Source: Ceratobasidium sp. AG-K
Lineage: Eukaryota; Basidiomycota; Agaricomycetes; Cantharellales; Ceratobasidiaceae
Direction of reading: 5' to 3'
NCBI GenBank assembly: GCA_037039685.1
Contig: JAWNGF010000008.1
Location: 1,364,001 to 1,428,000, forward strand
DNA length: 64,000 bases
Shown here: positions 22,878 to 36,226 of the stretch, piece after piece
Layout: each line of letters opens with the position of its first letter
How positions within the stretch are numbered: the stretch's first letter is position 1
Translations under genes and position numbers: made by a program
The notes under the pieces: model-generated
The model's input: the letters and a program-made list of their open reading frames with translations, nothing else
Database searches by the model: none
Told to the model about the DNA's origin: nothing

Positions 22878-25435
22878 ATGGTGCTCAGACGATTTTTTCT
22901 TCCCCCTTATCGCCATATCAATGGGCTTCGTAGCACATGCTTTTTACTAGGTAAGTACGGAGGCTGTGTCTCCCGAACAGGGAGCTATTATGACATGGTG
23001 CAAGGCCACAAGCCCAGATATTCAATAAGTCGCCACAGGGCGTCGATTTTCACAACTCGCTCCTGGATATCTACGGGTCGATATGTCGAGTGAGGGGATA
23101 TCAGGGGGTATATAGCTGAACGTTTGGATTATTACAATATTGCATGGCTAATGCGACGTTGGTCGGCCTGTAGATTGATGATCTATACATCTCAGATCCT
23201 GGTGCTCTAAATCACATCCTGGTTCAAAAACAGACAATATTCCCTTACCCTTCAGATTGCTACCAGTGAGTCTCACCAGAACTTTACCCTAAATCTTGCC
23301 TTGGTATATATAATGTCTCCCAGCAACAGATTCATCTTGAGGCCTGGTATTTTTGCAATGTCCGGTAAGCTAGCTCCCAAAAGGTTTGATTGGCAGGTTC
23401 AAGTTGACGTATATATACCAAGGGAGCGCACATAGGGCGCAAGGAAAGGCATCTGGCATCCGTATCTTCTACTCATCGTCATCAACCTCATAGTCTCCAA
23501 CCCTTTATATGTTAACCTGGCGTTTCAGCTTGAATAAATGAATGCTAGTAAGCATTGGCGTCCGTATTTCAATTCTCGATACCGCTGATTGTTCTATTCT
23601 ATGAGGTGGTAAGGTCTGACCAGGCGATTCATGCATAAAATACTGATCAATTGCCACTTTTAGATCCCCACATTCCATGCCATCACCCAGGATGTATGCG
23701 CCAAACCATTAAAGGTTCCATTTGCTGTATCCCTAATTGGAGTTTGTCTGTCATGGATGAAACAAGCGGTGCTTCATGCGATTGAGCTCAACCAATCCCC
23801 CGCACCAGAAGCGGATTTGTTGGAGCGGTGCAGCTGCGCGGCCCTCGAGTTCATCGGACAGGTTGGTTTGCCAACCTGATTACCTTTGATGGGTTTATCT
23901 TGGACACTCGTTTTATACTCAGACCTTGGGCTCAAATTTGGGCTGTTTGAAGGCATCACATCCGAATTTTTGAAGCAGCCAGGGGACTCTGTAAGTTTCC
24001 ATTGCATGTATATGATTGCTCTCAACCTCCTATCTGGAATGGCCAGCTCAGATTTCTGTCGCGTTGTTTCAACCGTATTTCTGTCGCGTACGGCCCAAGC
24101 GGTTTGCCCGGTTTCTCGCTGACATTGCACCAGATCGTAAGGTCCGATGCTTGAAGCACATTATCGAAGTTCAACGCAAGCAAGTGGGTTAGGATACCAG
24201 TTAAATTGCGGTTATTAAAACCACGTTGTTACCCACTTTTACCGGCATCAGGCGCAGGAGAACTAACAGACAGGAAGAAAGGGCTTTTCATGGGCGGCCA
24301 AGACTCTGACTGTAACGATTCGCTTGGTCTACTGCGTGGGTTAGCCTCTAGAAGCTTTAAAGTGCCATTGTTCCAATCAATATTGTGCGCGAAAACGGAA
24401 GAGGAGCTCCGGCAGCCCAGTTACCGGAAGATCAGCTCTTGAGCCAGGTAGCGTGAGTCTGGCCGTTCGTTAGTATATTCAGCCTACAGCTAAGAACTCG
24501 CGTACTTTTGGTGGCCTGATGTTTGTAACACACGAAACGACTGGGTGGGCAGCATATGGGGACGTCCATAACTCATAGATGAGCACCTCTCTCCCAACAT
24601 TAGCTTAGCTTTGGCACGCCTCTTGCACCGAAAATGAGACCCAAGAAGCCCACACAAGATGGGGCAAAACATTGGGTTATACCGAGTTTCACGCTTTACC
24701 CTACCTTGATGCGCTTTGTAGATGGTCATTACGTCGGATGCACCGGTTCCAGTCGCCAGACGTGCAAACCTTGAGCCCTGTATTCTTCCGTTTCGTTACC
24801 CTGTAAAAGGAGCCGACGGCTGGTTGGCCACAGAGGTATATCACGAGAAATGCACCAAAATGTGTGTCTCACTTCGTGAGGTTAATAGATTCAAGCAAGT
24901 ACCGAGCGTGCATACTGCCACACGGAGCTTTAGTTTACTCAGAAACTCCTGAAGAGACATGGAGCAGCGATGCAAACCAATCTGTTCCCGAATGCTGGCT
25001 CTAAGACCTACCTAAGTTTGTTTCGGCCGCAAACACCTGTAGTATATATTCAATGGCATGTATAGCGTTCTTCATTCCTTACGATGGTTTACTAGGTCAA
25101 CTGGTACCTTTGCTCAGAATGACCGCCCTGCCCGGGCCAAGGTTATACATGCAAGGGCCCCTGTATGTAGAACCTAACATATTACTTACGAAAACGCGAC
25201 ACCAGCGGTTTCTGGTCTCCGCTGTGAGAACTTAGTGAGTTTGGATGACACAGTCGGAGTGACGACTAATGTATCGCGCATCCTTCCAGAACTCCTTTTG
25301 ATAGCCTTGATCGCAACTTTCAGGTTTGCTCCTTCGGATGAAGCCATTGTGTGGCCATTTGGGATTACTATGATGCCTTGCAGAGCGGGGAATAATAGTC
25401 GCCCTACCTTGCCTCTGAAAGTTACCAAAGTATAA
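22878..25435 (+). pseudogene. Cytochrome P450 pseudogene, full length but eroded
   Basis: Successive pieces of a microbial class II P450 are visible in the correct order but in changing frames. They are an N-terminal MVLRRFFLPPYRHIN, VDFHNSLLDIYGSICRVRG, LYISDPGALNHILVQKQTIF (about 23180), NRFILRPGIFAMS, IPTFHAITQDVC (23670), DLLERCSCAALEFIGQ (23815), FARFLADIAPDRKVRCL (24095), QLPEDQLLSQV (24420), the oxygen-binding I-helix remnant GLMFVTHETTGWA (24510), HALPYLDALCRWSLRR (24690), ILPFRYPVKGADGW, ETWSSDANQSVPECWL and the C-terminal FRFAPSDEAIVWPFG ending LPLKVTKV and stop at 25435. The K-helix ExxR glutamate is replaced and no heme-cysteine loop was found. Intron-like GT-AG pairs persist. It cannot make an active enzyme. 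Confidence 0.88.
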
Positions 25436-25629
25436 AGTATTCACTGCACCATAGGAGCTGTTATAGGATGCCCTATGATCAACGCCAAGACGTCAAGCAA
25501 AGCATAGTTATCCATTAGCAAATACTCCTACATCACAGCGAATATATAACAAGCAGACAAGCTCAAGCAATCCAAGAATGACAGTTCGCGACCAAGAATT
25601 TCAGGGCAAACATCTCATGGACAGCCTCA

Positions 25630-28600
25630 CTACCGCTCCAACCGCGGGATTGAAAATCCATACGCCTTTGTTTTCCCCTCTGGGCTCTTCATATCGACCT
25701 CGAGCCTCATACTAACGTTCAGTGCATCTGCGGCCTTCGTGCCTGTTGCTGGGGCCAACGCCGACGCGTCGTGCCCGACCTGGGCGCCCTTGACCTCCTT
25801 CGCAATTGTCCCTGCTCCACCTGAAATATCGCCCTGTTCTCTGCCTTCCTTCGGATCTCCTCTCTCACTCGGCTTGTCTTTACGCATGACCTTAGCGATG
25901 AGGGATGCCTTTGGTTTTTCGCCCTGGTTAGCTTCTTGCTCGGCGGGGTTGTCTCCGAGCTCTTCTGCCGTCGTTGCCTCTGGGCCAGCGGAAGGATCTG
26001 CGCGGGTGATGACACAATAGTTGCGAGTGGTGTAGCAAGTTTTGTTGACGAGTCGTCTGGATCCATCGACGCCTTCTTCGAAAATATCCACTATGAAAGG
26101 GAATGAGTGATGTAAATACGGTCGTGGTGAGCTGTTGCGTACTTAGATTCTCGGCTGTATGATGGTCCATTCGGTGTAGCTTGTTGCGTGTGTTAAGTAC
26201 GTCACCCACGGCTGCACGAATATATTCAGCATAGCGTCATCTTCAAACACCAAAGAAACCGACCTTCGGGAGGAGGAGCATTTGTGATCGCCGAGCTGAT
26301 CTAAGACCCAGGTTATTTCAGCACTTCAGCTCTGTAAAAGGTGCCGAATGACCTACAATATTCACAATATAGCGATGATCTTTTTCCTGCGGAAGGTTAA
26401 ATTTGGCCTTGGTAAAGAATCGCCCAATGGCGGCAAGATGTACATCTCCGCTCAAGATCGTGACCCGCACTTGCTTCGAGTAGCTGAGAGTCTGGAGGCG
26501 TTGAACAAGATGGTTTCGTTCGGCTTTGTGGACAGCAGCTGCCCAGTGGTCTTCGAGGTCTAAGGGAATAACCAAATTAGAACTCGAGTTGGAGTAACAC
26601 CTTTGCGACACTTACCATCAAGAAGCTCCATCTTACCATCGAAGCTGTAATAGATGTAATTGGTCAACTAAATTCGCCGCGAATCGTATTACTTACTCGT
26701 TGAACATTCCAGACAGTATCCCAAACATCCTATTCAGTAGCCGCAGTGGTGCCATGAACCTGCTCGTCATAAGCGTCTCAGCCCAGACAAGCCGAGGATA
26801 AGCTAGAAGGCAGGTTGAGTCTAGGTATACCGCTCAGCTTCCAAGACAAACCTACCAATAGGTACGCCGAGCAACAGCAAAACGTGCTTAGTTTTACCAG
26901 GCACGATTTCCTTCTCTAGACGATCAAACATAGCTTGGTATGTATCAGCGTAACAAATTCGATGTCGCGTACGGTCCGTGCTACCCCCAGAACTTAGTCA
27001 CCATGTACAGTCTAACATGTTGATCCTCAACTCACCGACAGTCCAAACCGTAAAACAATATTCCCTCTCCGAGCGAGGTACAAATACTCAGCCCACGGTG
27101 GCGCATATATGGACCTTGTTGTGGATGGCGCACATACGACGGGTCAAGTTCATCGTCTTGTCCATTCTGAGCCGATCCATTCCGCTTCTCTGTATTATTT
27201 GGTCCGTTTGTATTCTCGGTATGATTTGCCCCATTGGGGGCCGCCCCATTTTGCTTCGCTTTGTGGGCATCCTCTTTAGAGGTTGGCAACGACATTTTTT
27301 CAGTCGTTTCGGGTCCTGGTGCGTGGGCAGGCGCCTTCACAGGGTCGAATGAGGCTGGATCGTAGGTGAGCCCATTGGTCGTGGTGCTCGGTGGTAGGTG
27401 TTGCTGGAACAAGGACATGCTATGAGATTTGGTTAACTGTTATTCAATTACCAAGCAAAACGAAACTTGCTATTTCCATGCGATCTCCCCGATACCCATG
27501 AATACGGGAGCGCGTTGCCAATCATCCTTGTAAGTGCCAAACCCATCTAAAGTTCCAAGGCATTGAGTCTCGCCTAGTTATCGAAATGATCAGACGAGAA
27601 CATACCAATAATATCGTGGTCGTCTTGAGGGCAGAGAGGTCAGGTCCGGCACTTTGGATGCGTCAAGATTACTTACCCCATACGTTGATTTGTGGAATCT
27701 GCGCATTCGCCTCCCTAAATGGGTTCGTATTGAACCAATCGCAGTGGTGTTGGAAGTACCAGTCGTCGACCTTATCACTAGAACGAACCATTCCATTAGT
27801 ACATCAAGTAGCACCCGTTTCTCGGGTAGCACATACCGAAGCTGCAGAGGGAATGGGATTTTGGAACGTTTGCGTGGAGAAAGCTCTTGAGCCCACGGGT
27901 ACAACGGTGCATGAGGTTCGGTTACCCCGTCAGAGTATATTTGATCACCCCCGCCGATCATCACATGCAACGGGGATTTCTCATGGACTAGGTGAATGTT
28001 AGACCGGTGATGTACGGGCATAGAAGTAACGCACGACGAAGAACATCATTCCAGAGAGCAAGTCCGTTGACTTGTTTTTCTGCTCCAGGGACGAATCCGT
28101 TGCAACTGGGCGCAATTGTGAGTCCAAACCAAGAATAAACTCAGCGGAGCGAATCTTACCTATAGAACATGATTCGAAAAGCCTGCCCAATCTTGGGAAC
28201 CCAAAAGGATCGATCGATTTTGCCCTGCTGGTGATCACCAGGCAACGCGATCGAGTAATGGACTTCACGCTCGTCATTGCCGAGAGCAGTCTCGAGATCG
28301 AAGCGCCAATACACGCGATCCCGCTCGGTAAACAAATGGACGGCCTTTGTGCGTGAGTCGTGTCCATCCAGGGAGCAGCTGGGTTCGTCGGGGTTCCGAG
28401 CAGAGGATTCGGAGGGAGCGCGAAGGACAATGAGAGCACTTCCGTGCCAGCGAGTGCTGTTGTCGCTCAACCGAGAATACTTGAGCAGAGGCCCACAGAG
28501 AAGTTGCCATGCACTGTTAGCGCGGCCGTTCTGCTCGCTCGTATCCTGGGCTGCATGTTCCGGGTCTACAACCTCGTCGACGTTTTTCCCCTCGTTGGCG

Positions 28601-28731
28601 TGAGCGACGGGTTGAGCGCGGTCAGGTTGTGGCGCATCGTGAGCAACCTTGTTGGCCAGTTCCTCGTGCCTTGCAATAGATGAGGCCGATGAGGCACCGG
28701 AAATGAGGGGTGGGGGGTTGGCACCAGACAT
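25630..28731 (-). CDS. PhoD-like (PhoD_2) metallophosphatase domain protein
   Basis: A multi-exon gene on the minus strand. It starts MSGANPPPLISGASSASSIA with a low-complexity N-terminus, followed by GPLLKYSRL and YWRFDLETALGNDEREVHYSI. The catalytic part includes MIGGGDQIYSDGV (about 27950), and near the 3' side DHWAAAVHKAERNHLVQRLQ and TILSGDVHLAAIGRF, whose GDVH is the late metal-ligand motif of PhoD-like phosphatases. GEGILFYGLDCR (about 27040) and a linker rich in Asn/Gly also fit fungal PhoD_2 proteins. The C-terminus is charged and disordered-looking and ends AYGFSIPRLER. The family hydrolyses phosphoesters in bacteria; the fungal PhoD_2 branch has no firm substrate. Exon joints in the 26.6-27.0 kb part were not all resolved. 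Confidence 0.78.
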
Positions 28732-29358
28732 TGTGGGAACTTTCAGACTTCAGTCTCACTCTAGCAACCTTATACGCCCTGCCGTAAATGACGTCATGAT
28801 ACAAGACGATTCCGTTACAACTCGCCAAGCCAGGCACAAGCGCCGGCGGTTAGTTGCATTTATAATTAGCCTCTGACGATAGCACCCAATCGGGTTGCGA
28901 GTGTAGCTAAAGACAGGCAGTAAGCGCTAGTCTCGAAGACCAAAACCGGCTAGTATGACGACGTTTACATTCGCGAAGGTGTCGAACTATATTGTGTACT
29001 GTAAGTTCAGACACTTCCTGATCATCGTGCCAGATTTCAGTAATTACACAAGGATGCGACTGCCTCGTTGGTTTGGTACATAATTAGGTTGTTCGTGACC
29101 TCGATCCGAGAACTACCTCCTAGACTTCACTCTTGGTACCAAGAGCGCTAAATTATAAAACAGCTTAGACCAAAAAAGTTCAACTATCTGATATAAAAAC
29201 AAACAAATGATCACTGATATTGTACATAGCTAGTATCACCACTGCTCAAAGCTGATACGAGGAAGGATATGGGATCAATGCCATAATGCATAAGATTCAG
29301 GGTTGACCATAGACTAACTAAGCATTATACCAGATTTATCATCTGAAAGTACATATTT
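28732..29358. other. Intergenic, nothing recognised
   Basis: This gap holds the promoter side of the PhoD-like gene and the 3' side of the next minus-strand gene. It is AT-rich near 29150-29210; no feature was recognised. Confidence 0.4.
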
Positions 29359-30420
29359 TCAATTCTCCCCATGAGACTCGGGTGAGGATGGTTGTCCCCG
29401 TAGCTGGACCTCTTCGAGTTGCTTTTGAAGCTCCTCAATACGTCGTCGTTGTGCTTGATTCTCTTGCGCGAGGCGCTCGATTCCGTTGTCATAAGCTTTC
29501 TGCAAGGAACCGATTTGAAACTTGACTCTCAGAGGGGACAAACTACTAACCTCTCGATGTGTAGTAAACTCCAGTTCGATGGACTTGAGCTCCTCTTGGA
29601 CGCTACGATACGTCAAGGCTAGCTCTGCAGGGTTGGTGGTATGGCGTAGCCACGCATGAAATCTCCCCCGAAGGCGACCTTGCACGTCTTCATGATTGGC
29701 GTCGGGCCGCATGAAACGCATGCAGTCCCAAACCAATCCAGCGAACCAATAACAGTTCGCCTTGACCGGGCGATATCGATGACGCTGAGCAGAGGCTGAC
29801 TTGGCAAGGGCAACGACTTGGTAGAATGGAAGCGGTTCTCTGGTCGCGAAATCGATCCTCTCCACTATAGAACCGTGATCTAGATTACAGTGTGCAAGGA
29901 GTTGGTCTTTGTTGCCGTCGTAGGAGATCCGAAATTCGTCCTTTGCTGCGGTGTGCGATGATGAGGTAGGGTTTGAAATTAAGCGACTGGCTGCATATGC
30001 TCGATTGTCGCTATTGTTTCGGTCCAGCACCACATAGTTGATGAGACCTGGTACCTGGAGATCCTCGACTTCGAACAAAATAAACTCGTGCTTGGCAGCC
30101 TTGTTCTCCTTGCCAAAATGCGCCGATTTGATAACGATGGATTCGACGTGCTCGTTTGGATTGTAGTTGCTCGTCAAGAGTTGACACAGCTGCTCTGGCG
30201 CAAAGGAATATGGAAGGTGGCTGTCGGCGGCGGCGATCTGGTCGAACCCCAGCGGAAATATCTGCTTGTGTCGATTCTCAGGCGCTTTAAAACGGATGAG
30301 CTGGTTGCTTCTTCTCCGTTCTTCGCGCAACTTGGGTAGTTTAGATGAAATATGGTGGTTATGAAACAAAATCTGTTCGAAAATGACGGATGAAAGGGAA
30401 GCAAGGTCTGGATAGAGCAT
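29359..30420 (-). CDS. Conserved-looking hypothetical protein with C-terminal coiled coil
   Basis: A long open frame of about 353 residues beginning MLYPDLASLSSVIFEQ. It has balanced composition and patterned segments such as HEFILFEVEDLQVPGLINYV, NRAYAASRLISNP, YRPVKANCYWFAGLVWDCM and RGRFHAWLRHT. The end is a heptad-rich coiled coil (ERLAQENQAQRRRIEELQKQ). Within it, 17 residues between HRE and KAYDN begin GTTAGT and end CCTTGCAG, so a 51-base in-frame intron is likely and the protein would be about 336 residues. The ANCYWFAGLVWDCM segment recalls a Cys-containing core seen in uncharacterised Agaricomycete proteins, but no named domain is claimed. Confidence 0.65.
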   Translation of the reverse strand: MLYPDLASLSSVIFEQILFHNHHISSKLPKLREERRRSNQLIRFKAPENRHKQIFPLGFDQIAAADSHLPYSFAPEQLCQLLTSNYNPNEHVESIVIKSAHFGKENKAAKHEFILFEVEDLQVPGLINYVVLDRNNSDNRAYAASRLISNPTSSSHTAAKDEFRISYDGNKDQLLAHCNLDHGSIVERIDFATREPLPFYQVVALAKSASAQRHRYRPVKANCYWFAGLVWDCMRFMRPDANHEDVQGRLRGRFHAWLRHTTNPAELALTYRSVQEELKSIELEFTTHREVSSLSPLRVKFQIGSLQKAYDNGIERLAQENQAQRRRIEELQKQLEEVQLRGQPSSPESHGEN

Positions 30421-32286
<1,866 letters not shown>

Positions 32287-33296
32287 TGGTTGGGCGCAGT
32301 GTGTTGTGCTTTGGGAGAGTGCTGTTCTGTGTATTACGTTTATCCCATATGTTTTGAACATTCAATACGTCGCGTGGTGCTCCTAAATTGACCGGAAGTA
32401 TGGTGATACTCTAGGACACACTTGAACTCTGAGCTTCAGGGTGCGTGGGTTACTTGGAACCACATTCTTGATAACTTCCTTTTGAGATAAGCATGATGGC
32501 GCCTAACCCCTCTTACATCCAATCATCTGGCACTTACCCAAACAAGGCCGAACCAAGCTAAATTTAGTACTTGGTTGTTGACAACTTCCTGTAATGCAGA
32601 TCACGAAACTCACATGGTTTTATTGTCCGTTTACTCAAGTAAATGATACTTGCCCTTCACGTTGATAACTCATGAGGTTAAAACAAATAGAATCGCCAAT
32701 CTCGAGATTGATGGCCAACCTACCCAGGTATCTCACCAAAGAATGTCATCGGAACTGGGTAGCTCGGTGGGGGAACGGGCTCAGCTCTACTTCACATATT
32801 TTCAGCTCCCCACAGATTTGATTTTCAGAGTTTAGCACAAGGTCATGTAACCATAGTGTGTGCTAGTCTGCCCGGTGTAGCCTCTAGCTGTAGGCTTCGG
32901 ATGGCCCCATGGCCCCAGGTAACAATGCATATACTTGACATGGTGCATTCTCTTGCTGATTTTGTACATCTCCATCCAGTATGTCCAAACCATGCCAAAC
33001 AGATTTGTTCGCTCTCGTCAATATTACCAAATAAGTAGCGCCCCGCCGACACTTAACACTTGAATTACGCGCATACATTAGAGTATGGTCGGCAATCCAC
33101 ATCATAGAACTCTCGGATCCGGGCCGCTGCCAGACACCATCTGCTCGGTGTCATCCCGCTGCCAAACAACGTTCATGCTCATTGTTGAATAGGGTAAACG
33201 GATCCGAGAAAGCGTTATACGCGAGGCATAAAACAAGCCGAAGATACCGCAAAACGACATCAACAAGCCCTCCCCACTCCCTTATTCTACCATGTC
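32287..33296. other. Intergenic; right part is duplicated promoter of small secreted protein 1
   Basis: The left half is unremarkable. From about 32930 to the ATG the sequence resembles the upstream region of the second small secreted gene (34430-34820), sharing CATAGAACTCTCGGATCCG, ACCATCTGC-TCGGTGTCATC and CCAAACAACG. A TATA-like CATAAAAC lies at about 33226. Confidence 0.6.
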
Positions 33297-33556
33297 ATGA
33301 AGCTCACGCTCATCATCGCTCTTGCCGCTTTGACTGGAACATCTCTCGCCCTCCCTCGTGGTGCCTAACATAACTCCTTTTTATTGCCTCAGACTAACGC
33401 TCTGTTACAGAACCAGTTGCGGAGGGACAATGCCAAGGTACCATCACCAAAACCGACAAAGGCTATGAATTTTGCGGATTCGGCGAAGGTGGAGTCGCAT
33501 TCATTGGAATGAAACCCATCGGCTACGGAGAATGCTTCACGCTTCCCCCCTCTTAA
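33297..33556 (+). CDS. Small secreted cysteine-containing protein 1
   Basis: Two exons give a precursor of about 68 residues. Exon 1 (33297 to about 33361) is a signal peptide, MKLTLIIALAALTGTSLALP followed by R. After a short GT-AG intron the mature part begins EPVAEGQCQGTITKTDKGYE, continues FCGFGEGGVAFIGMKPIGYG and ends ECFTLPPS. The mature chain has three cysteines. It is a clear paralogue of the gene at 34821, with the same intron position and identical EPVAEGQC and GTITKTD blocks. No domain is known. Small secreted proteins of this shape are often examined as effectors or extracellular matrix peptides, but nothing here proves such a role. Confidence 0.75.
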
Positions 33557-34820
33557 ACAAGGCTCAACAGGTGGATATCCAGACGTTCTGTGTGCTGCGT
33601 CGCTGAGATCAATACTAGCCGCTATGAGCCCAATTTGTTGTGTGATGGTTAATACGATTTCATTTCATTGGGTTGTTTTTAACGTTCTTGTGGGCTTGGG
33701 TTTCGAATATTACAACTTGACTCTTCCGTGATAATGGAGCGCAGAGGGAGGGATTTCTTTTTCCTAGACTGAATGGCCGGAAACTTCAGTTTGCAAGTCC
33801 CCCGGCGCAAGGTGGATGTGCTGGCTCCCTGAAACCAGAGAGTTACCCTACAGCTCTCAAACGAAGACCGAGTTTATAGGAGTTGTTCGTTGACAATTGT
33901 AGCGTGACGGCCCACCCCAACGTCGCTGAACTCGATATATCGGTGTCGAAAAACGGCCGGGAAGAAAATATGACTGTACCACACCCGGGCAGCTGCGCTG
34001 ATTCTTGACGATGTCCAGTTGCACTGTGGGGTCTCAGGTTACTGAATAACACCGGCAAATGCACTGAACCGAAAATGGCCACTTTCAGTGATGTATTACA
34101 TCATTTTTCAGTCATTTTGAGTACGGTTTGCGGTCGTCAGTACCATAAAGGGGAGATTTGATTAGTTTGTGGGGCTAATTTGCCCCCCAATCACCCCCGA
34201 AGATAATCTTCAGCGCATCGGTCACTGAAAGCGGACACGTCTAGTGATGTAAGCCATGAGTTCTCAGTGCTGATGTGGTTAGAATTCAGCGCGCCTAGCC
34301 TCCACAGTGTTGGCTATCACCCTGGCCAATAGCTTGCGAATATTTGACCCACGAGAGGCAATAACGGTCACCCCAGTAGTAGGCTCCAGGTGACTCTACG
34401 GACCCGAGTAATAATGAACGTATCTGCTCGACAGAGTGCTTCTCTTGTTAATCGTGTCTCATACTTATCCGGCACGTCAAAAACATGCCAAATAAAGTTG
34501 TTCGCTCCCGCCAATATTACTTGATAAGTAGCGCTCCGTGGACTCTTGGCACTTGGATTCCGCGCATACATGGCTCTAAATCCAGCTTGATCGACAACTT
34601 AATTCATAGAACTCTCGGATCCGCGCGTGGTGGCTGTATACTGTTCAATCGCTGCGAGCCACCATCTGCTTCGGTGTCATCCCGCCGCCAAACAACGACA
34701 AGCCGGCGGTCAAGTAGGAGAAGTGGATCCGAAAAAGTACGTTGGGCGAGGTATAAAAACGGCTTGTATTGACCGTGAACTAGCAAGAACGAACACTTCC
34801 CTCTAGTACTCTACGATATC
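33557..34820. repeat. Duplicated spacer with decayed gene fragment
   Basis: This spacer separates the two secreted-protein paralogues. Its minus strand at about 33840-34080 resembles 35380-35540: both contain CCGGGTGTGGTAC/CCGGGTGCGGTAC followed by CAT, TTTTC, CCGGC and TTTTTCGA at matching spacing. The frame is disrupted here relative to the right-hand copy. From about 34430 it is the promoter duplicate described for the left gene. A TATA box GGTATAAAAAC is at about 34750. Confidence 0.6.
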
Positions 34821-35079
34821 ATGAAGTTCACGCTCATCGCCTTTGCTGTCTTTGCTGGCACTTGCCTTGCCCTTCCCCGCGGTAATTTCCATCGCAAGCT
34901 TCACTTATTCCAAATTAACGGCTTTTTTAGAACCAGTCGCAGAGGGACAATGCAAAGGGACCATCACCAAAACCGACCGGGGTTACGAGGTCTGTGGAGC
35001 AGCGGTGGGCGGTCTGACCCTCGTCGGGATTAACCCCGGCGAAGCGAATGGGTGCTTGCTCCTCCCGTTCACGCCTTGA
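34821..35079 (+). CDS. Small secreted cysteine-containing protein 2
   Basis: A paralogue of the gene at 33297. Exon 1 encodes the signal peptide MKFTLIAFAVFAGTCLALP plus R; an intron of about 50 bases follows; exon 2 begins EPVAEGQCKGTITKTDRGYE, continues VCGAAVGGLTLVGINPGEAN and ends GCLLLPFTP at the stop in 35077-35079. The three mature cysteines align with those of paralogue 1, while the C-terminal half differs at most positions, suggesting faster change there. The TATA box about 70 bases upstream and the shared upstream blocks suggest both copies are transcribed. Confidence 0.75.
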
Positions 35080-35300
35080 TTGTTTTCTAAAAGGTATGTT
35101 TTGTGAGTTAGTTTCCTGGTATAGCGTTGCTGATTTAGTTGTAGCTTCTACGAATTGTATGCGTCTTCTCGGGTTCATCGTCTAATGTGATTTGATTAAA
35201 TTATCATTCGTCATGTTTTTTTGCGAGTTCGAGTTCGAAATGCAATGTTACTTCTCCAAAAGTTAAGCGCAGCCAGGAATTAGGATCGCATTTTTTCCTT

Positions 35301-35975
35301 TCAGCAGGATGTTGAACGGCTAGAGACACTACGGTAAAGAATGCGCACCCGCCTGAAATCAAAGTGGTTCAAGTCACTGTGGGATGAAGTCAACACGCGG
35401 AACGGGCTCATTCTCGAGTTCAGGGAGTAGCAGAGCCGTACGCCCGTCCCTCGACCCCCAACGCCACGGAGAACCACTGACATCGAAAAAAGCCGGGGTG
35501 AAAAGATGCCCCGTACCGCACCCGGCCACAATCCCCAACATCCAGTCGGCAATCAGGCCGGTCAACAGCCCAGGATATATGACCCACGGGAGGGCCGTAA
35601 CCGCCACATCAATAGCTAATTGTCGATGATCGATGTCGGTTGTTAGGACATGTCTATTCTTGGTCCGAATCAGTATCGGAGCTTTGATCAAGACCATGGT
35701 TCGCTGGCTCACTTGATATGGTTTTGCGACCTCGTTTGGCGCAGTTTATTTGTTCACTACGGCTTGCGAGTTTGCTCACGTTGGCGAGTTCATTTGGACC
35801 CCGCTTGCCACCTCCTGCCGAGCCGGTTGCCGCGGGGTTTCATCGTTGCAATCTGTATTTCAGTGGGGTTGGCAATCAGATCGCACGTGGAGATCGTCGT
35901 AAAATACTTCCGCACCTGGGCCAACACAACAAAGAAAACAACATAGCAATTACAGTACAAGTGATAGAGGAACAT
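35301..35975 (-). CDS. Possible membrane protein gene (unrecognised)
   Basis: Two minus-strand pieces could be exons of one gene. The upstream piece has a hydrophobic stretch (YHLYCNCYVVFFVVLAQV) then KYFTTISTCDLIANPTEIQI. The downstream piece has DIDHRQLAIDVAVTALPWVI and YPGLLTGLIADWMLGIVAGC, then GTGHLFTPAFFDVSG. The intron between them was not resolved. The downstream part has a decayed relative at 33840-34080, so the duplicated cassette includes this gene's 3' end. No family was recognised and the gene may itself be partial. Confidence 0.3.
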
Positions 35976-36226
35976 GAATGTGATAGAGGGGAGCCCTAAG
36001 CGTTAGGACAGCTTCCATAGATGGCGGTAACCAAGCTGAGATCGGTACCTCGAATTTGCAATTGGAGGTTGTGTCAGGAGAGAGTGAATGACGCTTGACC
36101 ACCATACCACACCCACCTCCTCTGCCGCCGCCGCCAACAAACCACCTGGCCGAACTTTGCGCCCCGCCAAAACGGACATCGGACAGCGTCTGATTGTCGA
36201 TAAGCGCCGAGTGCCAGCACACCACG

